Origin: an uncultured Campylobacter sp.
Lineage (GTDB): Bacteria > Campylobacterota > Campylobacteria > Campylobacterales > Campylobacteraceae
Direction of reading: 5' to 3'
NCBI RefSeq assembly: GCF_938017775.1
Contig: NZ_CALIIU010000021.1
Location: forward strand, 1 to 64,000
Length of the DNA: 64,000 bases
Below are positions 37,154-46,472 of this stretch, piece by piece. The translations under genes and the position numbers were made by a program. The stretch's first letter is position 1, and every line of letters begins with the position of its first letter. The notes below the pieces were generated by a model, which was not told where the DNA came from, did not search any database, and saw only the letters and a program-made list of their open reading frames with translations.

Positions 37154-38716
37154 ATGAAATCTAGCAAGATAAGTCTCATTTTCTACGGCATATTCTGCGG
37201 CGTAACAATTTATTTTCTTATCTGGGGATTCGGTTTTATAGGAAGCGGCGATAAAATGCTATTTTTAGTTTCGGTATTTTTAGGCATCTTTATGGCCTTT
37301 AATATCGGCGGAAACGACGTGGCAAATTCCTTTGGCACCAGCGTCGGAAGCGGCACCCTTAGTATCGCGCAAGCCCTTTGTATCGCGGCGGTATTTGAAG
37401 CAAGCGGCGCGGTAATCGCAGGCGGCGAAGTAACTTCGACGATCCGCAGCGGCATAATCGATCTTAGCAAAATGGACGTGCATCCTAGGGATTTTATCTA
37501 CGTAATGATGAGCGCGCTTTTTGCGGCGGGGGCATGGTTGCTTTTTGCCAGCAGAAAGGGTTTGCCCGTATCCACTACTCATGCGATCATCGGCGGTATC
37601 GTAGGCTCGGGACTTACGCTAGGCGCTCTACTTAATACCGCAGAGACTTCCGCATTGTGGCTCGTGCAATGGGATAAGATCGGCAAAATAGCGATCTCTT
37701 GGGTGCTCTCGCCAATTTTGGGCGGAGTGATCTCCTTTGGAATTTTCTGGCTCATCAAACATTATATTTTGGATTATAACCGCTACGCTCAAATAAAGAT
37801 CGACCGCATAAAGCGCGAAAAAAAATCTCTCCGCAAGCTTCACAAAAAGACCTTCGAGACCCTGGACGACATCCAAAAGATCGCCTATGCAGAGGCGCTA
37901 AATCACGATATTTACGCGATGCGCGATCCAGATTTTGATCCAAGTGAGCTGGATAGCGAGTATTATAAAAAGGTGATCGAGCTTGACGCTAAAAAAGAGA
38001 AGCTCAAATCCCACAAGGCCCTAGAGTACGGAATCCCTGCCGTAGCCGGTATCGGAGCCTTCGTAATCTCGGCGATGCTGATATTTAAGGGGCTGCATAA
38101 TCTAAATTTCGGGCTTACAAATTTTTACAACTACCTCATCATCGGTATGTCGACGCTAATTACCTGGCTTTTGATGTTTATTTTCGCTAAAACCCTGCGC
38201 CGCTCAAATTTAAACAAATCCGCGTTTTTGATGTTTAGCTGGCTGCAGGTACTCACTGCTAGCGGCTTTGCCTTTTCGCACGGCAGCAACGACATCGCAA
38301 ACGCCGTGGGTCCGTTTGCCGCCATCATCGATACGATGGCTACGAATAGTATCAATCCCTCCACTCCCGTACCGCAGCAGATTATGATAATGTTCGCAGT
38401 AGCCCTCATAGCGGGGCTTTGGTTCATCGGCAAAGAGGTAATCGCCACCGTAGGCACCAATCTTACGAAAATCCACCCCGCCTCGGGCTTTAGCGCCGAG
38501 CTCGCAAGCGCCGTCGTCGTCATGGCGGCATCGGTGCTGGGGCTGCCAATCTCCTCGACCCACGTGCTAATCGGCGCGATTTTAGGAATCGGCCTGGTAA
38601 ATCACAGCACAAACTGGTCGCTGATGAAGCCGATTGGGCTAGCGTGGATCATCACTCTGCCGGTCTCGGCGCTGCTTTCGGCGTTTGCATTCGTGCTTTT
38701 GCGCCACGTATTTTAG
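37154..38716 (+). CDS. PiT-family inorganic phosphate transporter
   Basis: 520 residues with ten to twelve membrane helices. The two PiT signatures are GGNDVANSFGTSVGSGTLS (near residue 55) and SHGSNDIANAVGPFA (near 375). Between them is a cytoplasmic coiled stretch of about 90 residues, rich in K and E. Imports phosphate with protons or cations. GGGAGAGCT site before the ATG. Monocistronic, divergent from nuoA. Confidence 0.93.
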   Translation: MKSSKISLIFYGIFCGVTIYFLIWGFGFIGSGDKMLFLVSVFLGIFMAFNIGGNDVANSFGTSVGSGTLSIAQALCIAAVFEASGAVIAGGEVTSTIRSGIIDLSKMDVHPRDFIYVMMSALFAAGAWLLFASRKGLPVSTTHAIIGGIVGSGLTLGALLNTAETSALWLVQWDKIGKIAISWVLSPILGGVISFGIFWLIKHYILDYNRYAQIKIDRIKREKKSLRKLHKKTFETLDDIQKIAYAEALNHDIYAMRDPDFDPSELDSEYYKKVIELDAKKEKLKSHKALEYGIPAVAGIGAFVISAMLIFKGLHNLNFGLTNFYNYLIIGMSTLITWLLMFIFAKTLRRSNLNKSAFLMFSWLQVLTASGFAFSHGSNDIANAVGPFAAIIDTMATNSINPSTPVPQQIMIMFAVALIAGLWFIGKEVIATVGTNLTKIHPASGFSAELASAVVVMAASVLGLPISSTHVLIGAILGIGLVNHSTNWSLMKPIGLAWIITLPVSALLSAFAFVLLRHVF

Positions 38717-38909
38717 GCTAAATTTAAAAATCCGCTCCCCGGAATTTTAAAATTTCGCAAAATTCTACGCAGGCTAAATTTTAAAATTTTGCGGCGGCGA
38801 ACCGAGTAAATTTTACAGCTCCTCTTGCGACGCGCTACAGCGCAAAACCGGCTCGCAGCGGCGCAGATCCCGCCTGCGCGCCCCGTAAAAAATTTAATAA
38901 AATTTTAGC

Positions 38910-38915
38910 TACAAT
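38910..38915 (+). promoter_or_regulatory. -10 box for azlC
   Basis: TACAAT on the plus strand, 25 bases before the azlC start. Confidence 0.4.
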
Positions 38916-38939
38916 CACCCTTTTAAATTTAGGAAAGCT

Positions 38940-39698
38940 ATGAGTAAATTTGAAATTTTCAGATCGACCCTTGCCGTGATGATGGGCTACGTACCGCTGG
39001 GGCTGGCGTTTGGTATCTACGGCATCAGCCAAGACCTGCCCGTATGGGCACTGGCGCTAACCTCGCTGCTGATCTACGCAGGCAGCGTGGAGTTCGTGCT
39101 GATCGCGTTCATCGCAACCCACGCCTCGCTCGTAGATACCTTCGTCGTGGCGTTTTTGCTAAATTTTCGCCATTTTTTCTACACGATGTCGCTACTGGAC
39201 GAGCTGCGCTTCGTGCGTCATAAAATTTACGCCGTATATGCTCTTACCGACGAAACCTTTGCGCTGCTAAAAGCGCGCGCGTTTTTGCGCCCCGAGGAGC
39301 TTAGCGGCGAACAGCCCGTAACGCCGCAGAGACTAAAAGAGCTTGATCTGCTCTATAATCTAACCGCGGTCTTAAATCACTCCTACTGGGTCGCGGGCGT
39401 CGTTGCAGGGGCTGTTTTGGGAGCAAGCTTAAAGCTCGATTTTAGCGGAGTCGAGTTTAGTCTGACGGCGCTTTTTGCGATGCTAACCTATGAGGTTTTT
39501 AAAGCAAACCCGCAATACAAAGTGCTATTTCTGGGCTTTGCCTGCGCATTTGCGGGGCTTTTTATCTTTCCTGCAAAATACTTTTTATTCGGCACCCTGA
39601 TTTTCGGCACTGCGGTACTGCTACTCTTTCGTAAATACTTCGAGCGACCTTCGCACGCGGGACGCAGGCTGCGAAAATTCCCAAAAAGGAGTAAGTAG
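38940..39698 (+). CDS. azlC: AzlC-family branched-chain amino-acid exporter, large subunit
   Basis: 252 residues with about seven helices. MMGYVPLGLAFGIYGIS, LLIYAGSVEFVLIAF, FLLNFRHFFYTMSLLD and TDETFALL are family marks (the NxRHxxY motif). AzlCD exports leucine-like amino acids. AGGAAAGCT site; the stop overlaps the azlD start. Confidence 0.93.
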   Translation: MSKFEIFRSTLAVMMGYVPLGLAFGIYGISQDLPVWALALTSLLIYAGSVEFVLIAFIATHASLVDTFVVAFLLNFRHFFYTMSLLDELRFVRHKIYAVYALTDETFALLKARAFLRPEELSGEQPVTPQRLKELDLLYNLTAVLNHSYWVAGVVAGAVLGASLKLDFSGVEFSLTALFAMLTYEVFKANPQYKVLFLGFACAFAGLFIFPAKYFLFGTLIFGTAVLLLFRKYFERPSHAGRRLRKFPKRSK

Positions 39699-40045
39699 TG
39701 GAAATTTTGCCCTATATCTTTCTGGCCTCGCTCGCTACGATTTTGACGCGATTTTTGCCGCTGCTGCTTTTTAAGAAAAAGACCGCAAGTCCAAATCTGG
39801 CGTATTTGCAGAAAAACTCGGGGCTTTTGATAATGGTCGTTTTGACGATCTATGCGCTTAAGACGATGCTGCCTAGCTTTTCAGGCGAGCGGGCTTTTAG
39901 CGCGGACGCGCTGCAAACGGCGGTGCTGCTATTTTGCCTGATTATGGCGTTTGTCGTGCATGCTAAATTTCGCAATTCCCTCGTTACGATAGCGCTTCCT
40001 ACGCTAAGTTATATGGCGGCGCTACGCTTTTTATTAAATTATTGA
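39698..40045 (+). CDS. azlD: AzlD-family branched-chain amino-acid exporter, small subunit
   Basis: 115 residues, GTG start at 39698 sharing one base with the azlC stop. Three to four helices: SLATILTRFLPLLLF (conserved T-R-P-like), YLQKNSGLLIMVVLTIYAL. Partner of AzlC. Confidence 0.9.
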   Translation: MEILPYIFLASLATILTRFLPLLLFKKKTASPNLAYLQKNSGLLIMVVLTIYALKTMLPSFSGERAFSADALQTAVLLFCLIMAFVVHAKFRNSLVTIALPTLSYMAALRFLLNY

Positions 40046-40114
40046 TAAATTTATAAGTTAGTTTTCGATAAACTTCAAAAATTAATTTTTAAGTTTAAAA
40101 AAGGTTAAAGTTTT

Positions 40115-41467
40115 ATGAATTTTATCAGTCAAATGGTGCATAGCTTCGCCAAAAAATACGCCGCCGAAACTATGCAAAAATCTCTATACAACTCCCTTAG
40201 AATCGACATCACACAGGAAAATATCGCTAAAATTCCAAACCCCGATAAAAAATATATGCTCTACATGCATGTGCCCTTTTGTCACACGTTTTGCCCGTAC
40301 TGCTCCTTTCACAAATACGCCTACGATCGCGGTGCGTGCAAGGCGTATTTCAGCGCGCTGCGCACCGAGATGCAGCGCACGAAGGACGCAGGCTACGACT
40401 TTGAGACGCTTTATGTAGGCGGCGGCACGACGCTTATCGATGAGGATGAGCTAGCGCGCACGCTGGAGCTTGCAAAGTCACTTTTTAGCATTAAAGAGGT
40501 TTCGTGTGAGAGCGATCCCAACCACATCGAGCCTGAGAGCTTGCTGCGATTTCGTGGGCTAATAGATCGCCTAAGCGTGGGAGTTCAGAGCTTTGATGAC
40601 GATATTTTACGTAAAGCTTCGCGTTACGATAAATTTGGCTCAGGCGAAATTTTACAAGAAAAGCTATCCCGAGCGGTCGGAATTTTGCCGATTTTAAGCC
40701 TGGATCTGATCTTTAATTTTCCGTTTCAAACGCGCAAAATTTTACTTCGCGACATCGAAGCGGCAAAGGCGGTGAAACCCGAACAGATCACGCTGTATCC
40801 GCTGATGAAATCGCCTTTGATGCGCGATCAAATAGCACGTAGCCTCGGCGTTAGCAACATAGACCGCGAAGAGGAGTTTTACTTCATCATCTGCAAGGAA
40901 TTTTCTAGCTGGCACCGCAGCAACGCATGGGCCTTTGCTCGCGAAAAATCAAATATGAGCGACGAGTACGTAGGCACGAATCACGAATACGTGGGCATCG
41001 GAAGCGGTGCGTTTAGTTTCTTAGGCGGCAGGCTGCTCGTAAATGCGTTCAACCTCGAAGACTACGCAAGCAGAGTGCATAAAAACGAAAGCACCGTCAT
41101 CGCCACTTGCGATTTTAGCAGATCCGAGCGCGCGAAATACCTCTTTTTGACCGAGCTTTTCAACGGCGAGATCGATATCGCTAAATTTAACGCCGCAAAC
41201 GATCTAAATTTGCGCCGCGAACTGGGCAGAGAACTTAGCCTGCTAAGGCTTGCAGGAGCCGTGCGCATCGAGGGCGAGATCATCCGTACGACGGAATTTG
41301 GCGCGTATTTGTGCCTTGTTTTGATGAAGGAATTTTACACCGGTATGGACAAGGTGCGCGCAGCTTTTCGCGACGATGCCAAGATTAAGCGCGTAAAACA
41401 GCTCATCATTATGGATGAAAGCGAATCCGCCGCAGCTAGCGCGGCAAAAAGCGAGATAGCCTCGTAA
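40115..41467 (+). CDS. HemN/HemW-like radical SAM protein (Cj0363-like)
   Basis: 450 residues. Iron-sulfur cysteines C56, C60 and C63 in HVPFCHTFCPYC, then VGGGTT and SVGVQSF, as in HemN/HemW proteins. The residue after C63 is S-F, so the fourth cysteine typical of true coproporphyrinogen dehydrogenase HemN is missing. HemW-type haem chaperones and ChuW/HutW haem-degrading enzymes share this trait. Nearest match by memory is C. jejuni Cj0363c; exact role open. AAAGGTTAAAG site; no near partner. Confidence 0.8.
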   Translation: MNFISQMVHSFAKKYAAETMQKSLYNSLRIDITQENIAKIPNPDKKYMLYMHVPFCHTFCPYCSFHKYAYDRGACKAYFSALRTEMQRTKDAGYDFETLYVGGGTTLIDEDELARTLELAKSLFSIKEVSCESDPNHIEPESLLRFRGLIDRLSVGVQSFDDDILRKASRYDKFGSGEILQEKLSRAVGILPILSLDLIFNFPFQTRKILLRDIEAAKAVKPEQITLYPLMKSPLMRDQIARSLGVSNIDREEEFYFIICKEFSSWHRSNAWAFAREKSNMSDEYVGTNHEYVGIGSGAFSFLGGRLLVNAFNLEDYASRVHKNESTVIATCDFSRSERAKYLFLTELFNGEIDIAKFNAANDLNLRRELGRELSLLRLAGAVRIEGEIIRTTEFGAYLCLVLMKEFYTGMDKVRAAFRDDAKIKRVKQLIIMDESESAAASAAKSEIAS

Positions 41468-41584
41468 ATTTTACGCCCGGCCGCTACGACTAGCGCTTGG
41501 ACGCACCCGCGACTTAAGCGCAAATATCGTCTGGCATTTAAAACACAAACGAATTTTTTATTTCAAAATTTAGGAAACGCCGCA

Positions 41585-41938
41585 ATGAAACGCAGAATGA
41601 TCAAGCTATTCATTTTATTTCTGTTTTTTGTCCTTGTATTTGAGCTCGTCGGCAATCTTTTTAATTTCGGCCGCTTCCCGTTTCATAAGAGCTGCGAGCC
41701 GTTTATGATGATAAACCGATATGGTAGCGGCGATTCAAACGATAGGTGCATAATGCAACTTATGGATGAAAATCGAACGGCCGATCTTTTCTTATATTAC
41801 TTTAAAACCAAATATAATCACGAGGAGCCATTGTCAGAGCTGGACGAAAAAGCTATAAAATTTTTAAATATTCCAAACTCAAAGATAATCACCGTAAATA
41901 AAGACGGCATGGAAAAGAAATTTTTAATAAGCGATTAA
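41585..41938 (+). CDS. Hypothetical anchored protein at the start of the small-gene array
   Basis: 117 residues. One N-terminal membrane helix or signal (FILFLFFVLVFELVGN) then a short polar domain with two cysteines (KSCEP, RCIMQ). Site AGGAAACGCC. It begins the run of plus-strand small genes to 46373. Not recognised. Confidence 0.55.
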   Translation: MKRRMIKLFILFLFFVLVFELVGNLFNFGRFPFHKSCEPFMMINRYGSGDSNDRCIMQLMDENRTADLFLYYFKTKYNHEEPLSELDEKAIKFLNIPNSKIITVNKDGMEKKFLISD

Positions 41939-42029
41939 ATTTAAATAGCAAAGAAGCCCTGCTTCAATTGCAATATCAAAGCCTAACAAATCGAGAATTT
42001 TAAAAATTTATAAAATTAAAGGAGGAGCA

Positions 42030-42305
42030 ATGAGTAATCTAAAACTCATACAAAACTGGTACGCTTCCAAATGCGATGGAGAATGGGAGCATCAATACGG
42101 CCTTACGCTGGAGACGGTCGATAACCCGGGCTGGTGGATCGAAATCGATGGTGAGAGCGGGAAAAAGCCTATAAAAATAAATGTCGATAGAGATGACGAG
42201 GATTGGTTTTTCATCAATGCCACGGAAAACGAACTCAAAGGAAGTTGCGGAGCCGAAAATTTAGAGGAATTATTGGAGCATGTAGTAAAATGGCTAACGG
42301 ATTAA
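42030..42305 (+). CDS. Immunity protein 53 (Imm53) family
   Basis: 91 residues. Starts SNLKLIQNWYASKCDGEWEH, then NPGWWIEIDG and a C-terminal LEELLEHVVKWL. The signature IQNWY.S.CDG.WEH..G with NPGW belongs to Imm53, a group that protects against polymorphic-toxin nucleases. Strong site AAAGGAGGAGC. No cognate toxin is visible here, so it may be an orphan. Confidence 0.75.
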   Translation: MSNLKLIQNWYASKCDGEWEHQYGLTLETVDNPGWWIEIDGESGKKPIKINVDRDDEDWFFINATENELKGSCGAENLEELLEHVVKWLTD

Positions 42306-42334
42306 AATTTAGCAAGACAAATAAAGGAGCCTAG

Positions 42335-42946
42335 ATGATCGAAGTCGAGATAAAAAACGAATCTTGCAAAAAGACCGAAATTACGCTTGCAAATATCGAA
42401 ATTGTTAAGGACGCCGTAAAGGAATTTGCCTATAAAAGCTTTAAGGGCAGCTATCTGTTTTTTGATATTTACGGCGAGATAGATATGGATTTTCGCGCGC
42501 TTGGAGCAATTGGCGAAGGAGATGAAAACAATATCCGAAAAATAGATCTTAAAAAATATGAAAAAAGCTCCGTAGGCGCCACCGACATATCGCAAGATAT
42601 GGAGGGCGTGGAATTCTGCACCTATTTTAAGCTGGATCAAAGTGAAATTTTAAAGCAAATATTATATTATATAGCCTATGAAAGATTTGAAGGCGGCTAT
42701 TACGCAAAGGGTAAATTTATAGGCAAAAACAGAGACGATCTTATTTTTATCGGTATCTGCGGCGATGTAAAAAATTGCGCCGAAATAAAGAGCGTCGATT
42801 TAGATGAAATAATAAAAAGTATGCCCAAGCTCTCGGAATCAAATAATTTTTATATTAACGAGTTTATGAGATCGACCAAACGGATCGATGAGGTAAATTC
42901 TATCGGCAACCGATTAAATTTAAAAAGGAGATACTATGAAATTTAA
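42335..42946 (+). CDS. Small soluble protein of the immunity-like array
   Basis: 203 residues, acidic, alternating short strands and helices (FKGSYLFFDIYGEIDMDFRA; IAYERFEGGYYAKGKFIG). Family not recognised. Site AAAGGAGCCTAG. It overlaps the next gene by 11 bases, so they are coupled. Confidence 0.5.
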   Translation: MIEVEIKNESCKKTEITLANIEIVKDAVKEFAYKSFKGSYLFFDIYGEIDMDFRALGAIGEGDENNIRKIDLKKYEKSSVGATDISQDMEGVEFCTYFKLDQSEILKQILYYIAYERFEGGYYAKGKFIGKNRDDLIFIGICGDVKNCAEIKSVDLDEIIKSMPKLSESNNFYINEFMRSTKRIDEVNSIGNRLNLKRRYYEI

Positions 42947-43568
42947 AATTTTGAAACCGAATGAACTATACGGCTGGGTTTTTAACAAAGATGAAGAACT
43001 TTATAAGGCTTTAGGATTTGATTGTTGGATGGATTCGTTTGTTCGCATATTAGCTAAAATTCCGGGTACCAGGAAAAAAGATATTTTGGATTACCTTGAA
43101 TATGAAATTTTTGATTGGTACGAATGGTTTGAACTATATGGGATTATCCAAAGCGACTATAAGCTGGCGGACGAAGATAATCCTGAAATTTCAGCCTATC
43201 CGACATACGCGGGAGAGTATTTCGGAGTAATGGGCCAACTATTTTTAGGGGGTATGATAGACTTCGGCATAGAGGGCGAAAATTTAAGAAAGAAATGGGC
43301 TGACTTCGATACGAATTTATCCAAGATCGATCTGGGTATGTCGCTTTATGAGAAGTGGATCTATTTTAGAGATAATTTCTTTTTTGGGTATAAATTTTTA
43401 GAGGAGGAGAACATAACTCCCAAAGCAGAGATAACTTGGAAGAATCCCGATACCTGGAGTAGATTTAGCCACTGGATGTGTATGACTAATGCGGGCAAAG
43501 AGTATCGTGATAAAATTTTAAAGCCGAGGCTTTATGAAAAGTATAAAGATGTGAGTATAGAGGTGTAA
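42936..43568 (+). CDS. Small soluble protein of the immunity-like array
   Basis: 210 residues, rich in W, Y and F (FDWYEWFELYGIIQ, KWIYFRDNFFFGYKF). Site AAAAAGGAGATACT. Not recognised. Aromatic, acidic and of ~200 residues, typical of immunity proteins. Confidence 0.5.
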   Translation: MKFKILKPNELYGWVFNKDEELYKALGFDCWMDSFVRILAKIPGTRKKDILDYLEYEIFDWYEWFELYGIIQSDYKLADEDNPEISAYPTYAGEYFGVMGQLFLGGMIDFGIEGENLRKKWADFDTNLSKIDLGMSLYEKWIYFRDNFFFGYKFLEEENITPKAEITWKNPDTWSRFSHWMCMTNAGKEYRDKILKPRLYEKYKDVSIEV

Positions 43569-43636
43569 TTTAGCGATTACAAATAACGAAAATTTATTAT
43601 GAACATGTTTAATCTAGCAAGCAAAAAGGACTTTAA

Positions 43637-44422
43637 ATGACTATCTTACCAATATCAACCTTCGACAATGACTTACAAAGAGGTGATATTATAAAATTTA
43701 ACGACGATGAGCTTATGGTCTGCGATGAGCGCTGTTTCTGGACAGAAAATCCTTGCCTTTTAAATTTAAAAGATACCAAATATTTTGAGCTGCCTAGCGA
43801 GATGCTATCAAGCAAAGCGGGATTTGTCGTGGACAAGGAGCAATTGATTCGTAATTTAGCAAATTTCGGCATCAATGCGAGCCCCCAGGAGGTATTTATA
43901 TGCTCCGATAATTACCTTAGTAGCAATGAACTAGAAGATTGCGACGAAACAATCCCTGGTTTCAGACTGATAAAACCTAGGGATAAATTCGGACGCAATA
44001 GACGCATAAAGACAAATTTGATAGAAAAGCTTAGTATTCCTCTCTTGAAATTCCTCGGAAAGATCAAGGTCGGAGATATTATCGAATGTAGAAAATCCTG
44101 CTATCCATACGAGAAAAATGTAAGCTTTATCGTAGTAAAAGCAAAAGACGATGATGGAGTAAATTTTATAAAATTGATCGTAATTAGCGGCTACAAAGCG
44201 GGTTTATGGGTTTTGCCGTTTTTATTTAAAACGGATAAAAACACAATAGAAGCAGACTGGCTAATTAAAAATTGGAAATATATTTTTTATAAATGCTGCG
44301 ATATAAGGCACACTTATGTAAATTTACAAAATCGAAAAGAGGTTTTAAATTTTACCGATAAGCAACTGGAAAATTTTATAAAAATGAAGCGAAAGAGATT
44401 TAAATTTAAATGGAAAAAGTAG
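43637..44422 (+). CDS. Small soluble protein of the immunity-like array
   Basis: 261 residues. N-terminal part begins LQRGDIIKFNDDELMVCDER, a small beta-barrel-like pattern that recurs near residue 145 (IKVGDIIECRKSCYP), so the protein may hold two similar domains. Site AAAAAGGAC. Very basic end (KRKRFKFKWKK). Not recognised. Confidence 0.5.
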   Translation: MTILPISTFDNDLQRGDIIKFNDDELMVCDERCFWTENPCLLNLKDTKYFELPSEMLSSKAGFVVDKEQLIRNLANFGINASPQEVFICSDNYLSSNELEDCDETIPGFRLIKPRDKFGRNRRIKTNLIEKLSIPLLKFLGKIKVGDIIECRKSCYPYEKNVSFIVVKAKDDDGVNFIKLIVISGYKAGLWVLPFLFKTDKNTIEADWLIKNWKYIFYKCCDIRHTYVNLQNRKEVLNFTDKQLENFIKMKRKRFKFKWKK

Positions 44423-44470
44423 ATGGGGATTTTAAATCACGCAACAAAAGGTTTTTAAAAGGCGGCGGCG

Positions 44471-44947
44471 ATGATAAAAGACGTTATAAATCCAAGTAAT
44501 TTTGACGTAGAATTCAGGAAAATAAGCAGAAATAAAAGAGGCGTAGCCAGATCGAGAATAGATTTTGAAAATATCGATGTAGAGGCTAAAATAAGGCTAG
44601 TTATGTTTTTAATTTCAAAAGCAAGCCACTTAGATAGCGTAGTTTATAAAATTCTTTTTTGGGAAAGAGATGAGAAAATAGAAGAATATCTTCTTAAAAA
44701 TATGAAGGGGCAATACACAAAAGCTAAGCCTTATAAAAACGGCGCCAGAGCGGGCGTTATTTTTATAAAAGAAAAGACGCTTGAGCCAAATTTTTTGAGA
44801 TCCATACTGCTACGCCATTTTAATTTTGAGCTGGCAAAAGAACCCTCTTTGAACATTAGAGTTCAGTTAGCCGTAAACAATAAAGAGAAATTTTCGATTT
44901 TATTTGATATATACGATGACCGAGGCTGCTATGTGTATTACTTTTAA
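44471..44947 (+). CDS. Small protein with YDDRG end, DUF3885-like
   Basis: 158 residues. The C-terminal FDIYDDRGCYVYYF resembles the YDDRG motif of DUF3885 proteins, which are seen among immunity arrays; the rest is not diagnostic. Low-confidence family assignment. Site AAAAGGCGGCGGCG. Confidence 0.45.
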   Translation: MIKDVINPSNFDVEFRKISRNKRGVARSRIDFENIDVEAKIRLVMFLISKASHLDSVVYKILFWERDEKIEEYLLKNMKGQYTKAKPYKNGARAGVIFIKEKTLEPNFLRSILLRHFNFELAKEPSLNIRVQLAVNNKEKFSILFDIYDDRGCYVYYF

Positions 44948-44981
44948 AATTTTATAATGAAAATATTTGAGGAAAGAGGAT

Positions 44982-45503
44982 ATGGCAATTTGGCAATGTG
45001 AGTTTTTTATTCTGCCTAAAAGCGATACCTACGATCTGCAATACGACCGGCAATATGGCAATATAAAGCTCTTTGAAGACGATAAGTATTGGAAAAAGGC
45101 AAAGATCAAAAAGAGATATTTTCTGAAATTTTCGCACCTATTAAAGCCCGAAAAATCTTAGTCTAACGAAATGGATCTATATGGAAGCGAAAACGGCAAC
45201 CGCTTAGAGGTATTTTTTGATGCTAATAATATAATAGAGTCCGTTACGTTTCGTATCGATTTTAGATCCGAGTATGAAGCCGTATTAAGGGGCATAATAT
45301 CATTGTGTGAGAAAAACGGTTTTTGCATTATAGACGGCAATTTAAAGAATTTAAAATTATCCTTTAATGCTATAAAAGAGGCAATCAACAAATCCAAAAA
45401 CAAAGAATTTTTTACAGAACTTGTTAGAAATAGTATAATAGGCGATAAAGACGAGTAGCCCATCATAGAAGCCGTAGACGATTTCAAATTTAAGGATGAT
45501 TAA
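44982..45503 (+). pseudogene. Immunity-like gene interrupted by amber codons
   Basis: One reading frame from ATG 44982 (site GAGGAAAGAGG) holds two in-frame TAG stops, at 45159-45161 and 45456-45458, and ends at TAA 45501. Parts on both sides of the first stop look like one protein (WQCEFFILPKSDTYDL ... LEVFFDANNIIESVTFRIDF). The second TAG may be the natural stop, but a short tail PIIEAVDDFKF follows it in frame. No homopolymer explains it. It is probably a decayed gene; readthrough cannot be excluded. Confidence 0.6.
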
Positions 45504-45505
45504 AA

Positions 45506-46132
45506 ATGATTGTAAAATGTATAAAAGAAGATAGGCATGAGCATCTGAGATTAAATAGAACCTATTTTGTTTATGGCATTCAATACATAAATGAGGAGAT
45601 GCATTATTGTATATTACCGTATGAAGGAATTTGGTATTGGAGTCAATTTGGTGCTGAATATTTTCAAATAATAGATGAAACGATACCTACGAATTGGAAA
45701 TTTGGGATGTACGGGGAATATTTTAGATGCTTTACCGCGTCTTACGAAGAGGCCGCAACCGATGAAGATCATTATGGAAAGCTTATTGATGGAGACCCAA
45801 TAGAAGAGGAAATTTTTAGGAAGAGAAGAGCCGAGATGATCGATGATGTATATAATACGCATATCATCAAAGATTTTAACCGTTTCATATATGATCTAAG
45901 CTCCAACCTATCGGTGCAGATGAATATCGCAAATAAAGTACTGGATATAGAGATATCTGACACAAACACTGAGGTCAAACACCGCAAAATGAATATTTTA
46001 AAGGATGACGGATATAGCTGGTATTTGATAGAATCAGACGCGAGCACCTTTAAAGCCAACGCTACTAATGATTATTTAAGACCCGTATTAAAATATCTTA
46101 AATTGTGGCTAGGCAAAAAGAATTTTAGATAA
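45506..46132 (+). CDS. Small soluble protein of the immunity-like array
   Basis: 208 residues. An N-terminal ~60-residue domain (VKCIKEDRHEHLRLNRTYFV, then WYWSQFGAEYFQIID) resembles small SH3-like folds seen in phage and immunity proteins. The rest is not recognised. Site AAGGATGATT, which lies in the last codons of the previous frame. Confidence 0.45.
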   Translation: MIVKCIKEDRHEHLRLNRTYFVYGIQYINEEMHYCILPYEGIWYWSQFGAEYFQIIDETIPTNWKFGMYGEYFRCFTASYEEAATDEDHYGKLIDGDPIEEEIFRKRRAEMIDDVYNTHIIKDFNRFIYDLSSNLSVQMNIANKVLDIEISDTNTEVKHRKMNILKDDGYSWYLIESDASTFKANATNDYLRPVLKYLKLWLGKKNFR

Positions 46133-46151
46133 CCGGGCGGAAAGATTTAAT

Positions 46152-46373
46152 ATGGCGAGCGCGACCGATAAAGAAATTTTTATAAAAATTTTGAATGAAG
46201 ATATTAATGTATGGCGCCCGGTAAAGGCTGCTCAAATCGCGCAATATATTTTTAAAATTACCGATACGACGAAATTTGAATCCGAACTGGATGAAATTTT
46301 AGAATTTAAATACGGAGATATCGTTAAGTGTAAGGAAAAAGATGGCGATTTCTATGCTTTTGAGCTATTATGA
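46152..46373 (+). CDS. Small protein at the end of the immunity-like array
   Basis: 73 residues (ILNEDINVWRPVKAAQIAQY; ELDEILEFKYGDIVKCKEK). Small helical start then strands, plausible immunity type. Site GGAAAGATTT. Last gene of the run before the promoter of the DUF3137-like gene. Confidence 0.45.
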   Translation: MASATDKEIFIKILNEDINVWRPVKAAQIAQYIFKITDTTKFESELDEILEFKYGDIVKCKEKDGDFYAFELL

Positions 46374-46436
46374 AAAAACCCGCCTTATAAATAGCAATGC
46401 GCTTATCATATGGCTTGATTTAATCCCATTTTTCGC

Positions 46437-46442
46437 TATAAT
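46437..46442 (+). promoter_or_regulatory. -10 box for the DUF3137-like gene
   Basis: Exact TATAAT on the plus strand, about 30 bases before the ATG at 46473. Confidence 0.5.
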
Positions 46443-46472
46443 GAGCGTCAAATTTCACTCACGGGGATAGCG

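Noticed and set aside
44982..45503. Selenocysteine or pyrrolysine-type recoding of the split gene
   Set aside because: The stops are TAG, not TGA, so tRNA-Sec does not apply; no pyrrolysine machinery is expected in Campylobacter.
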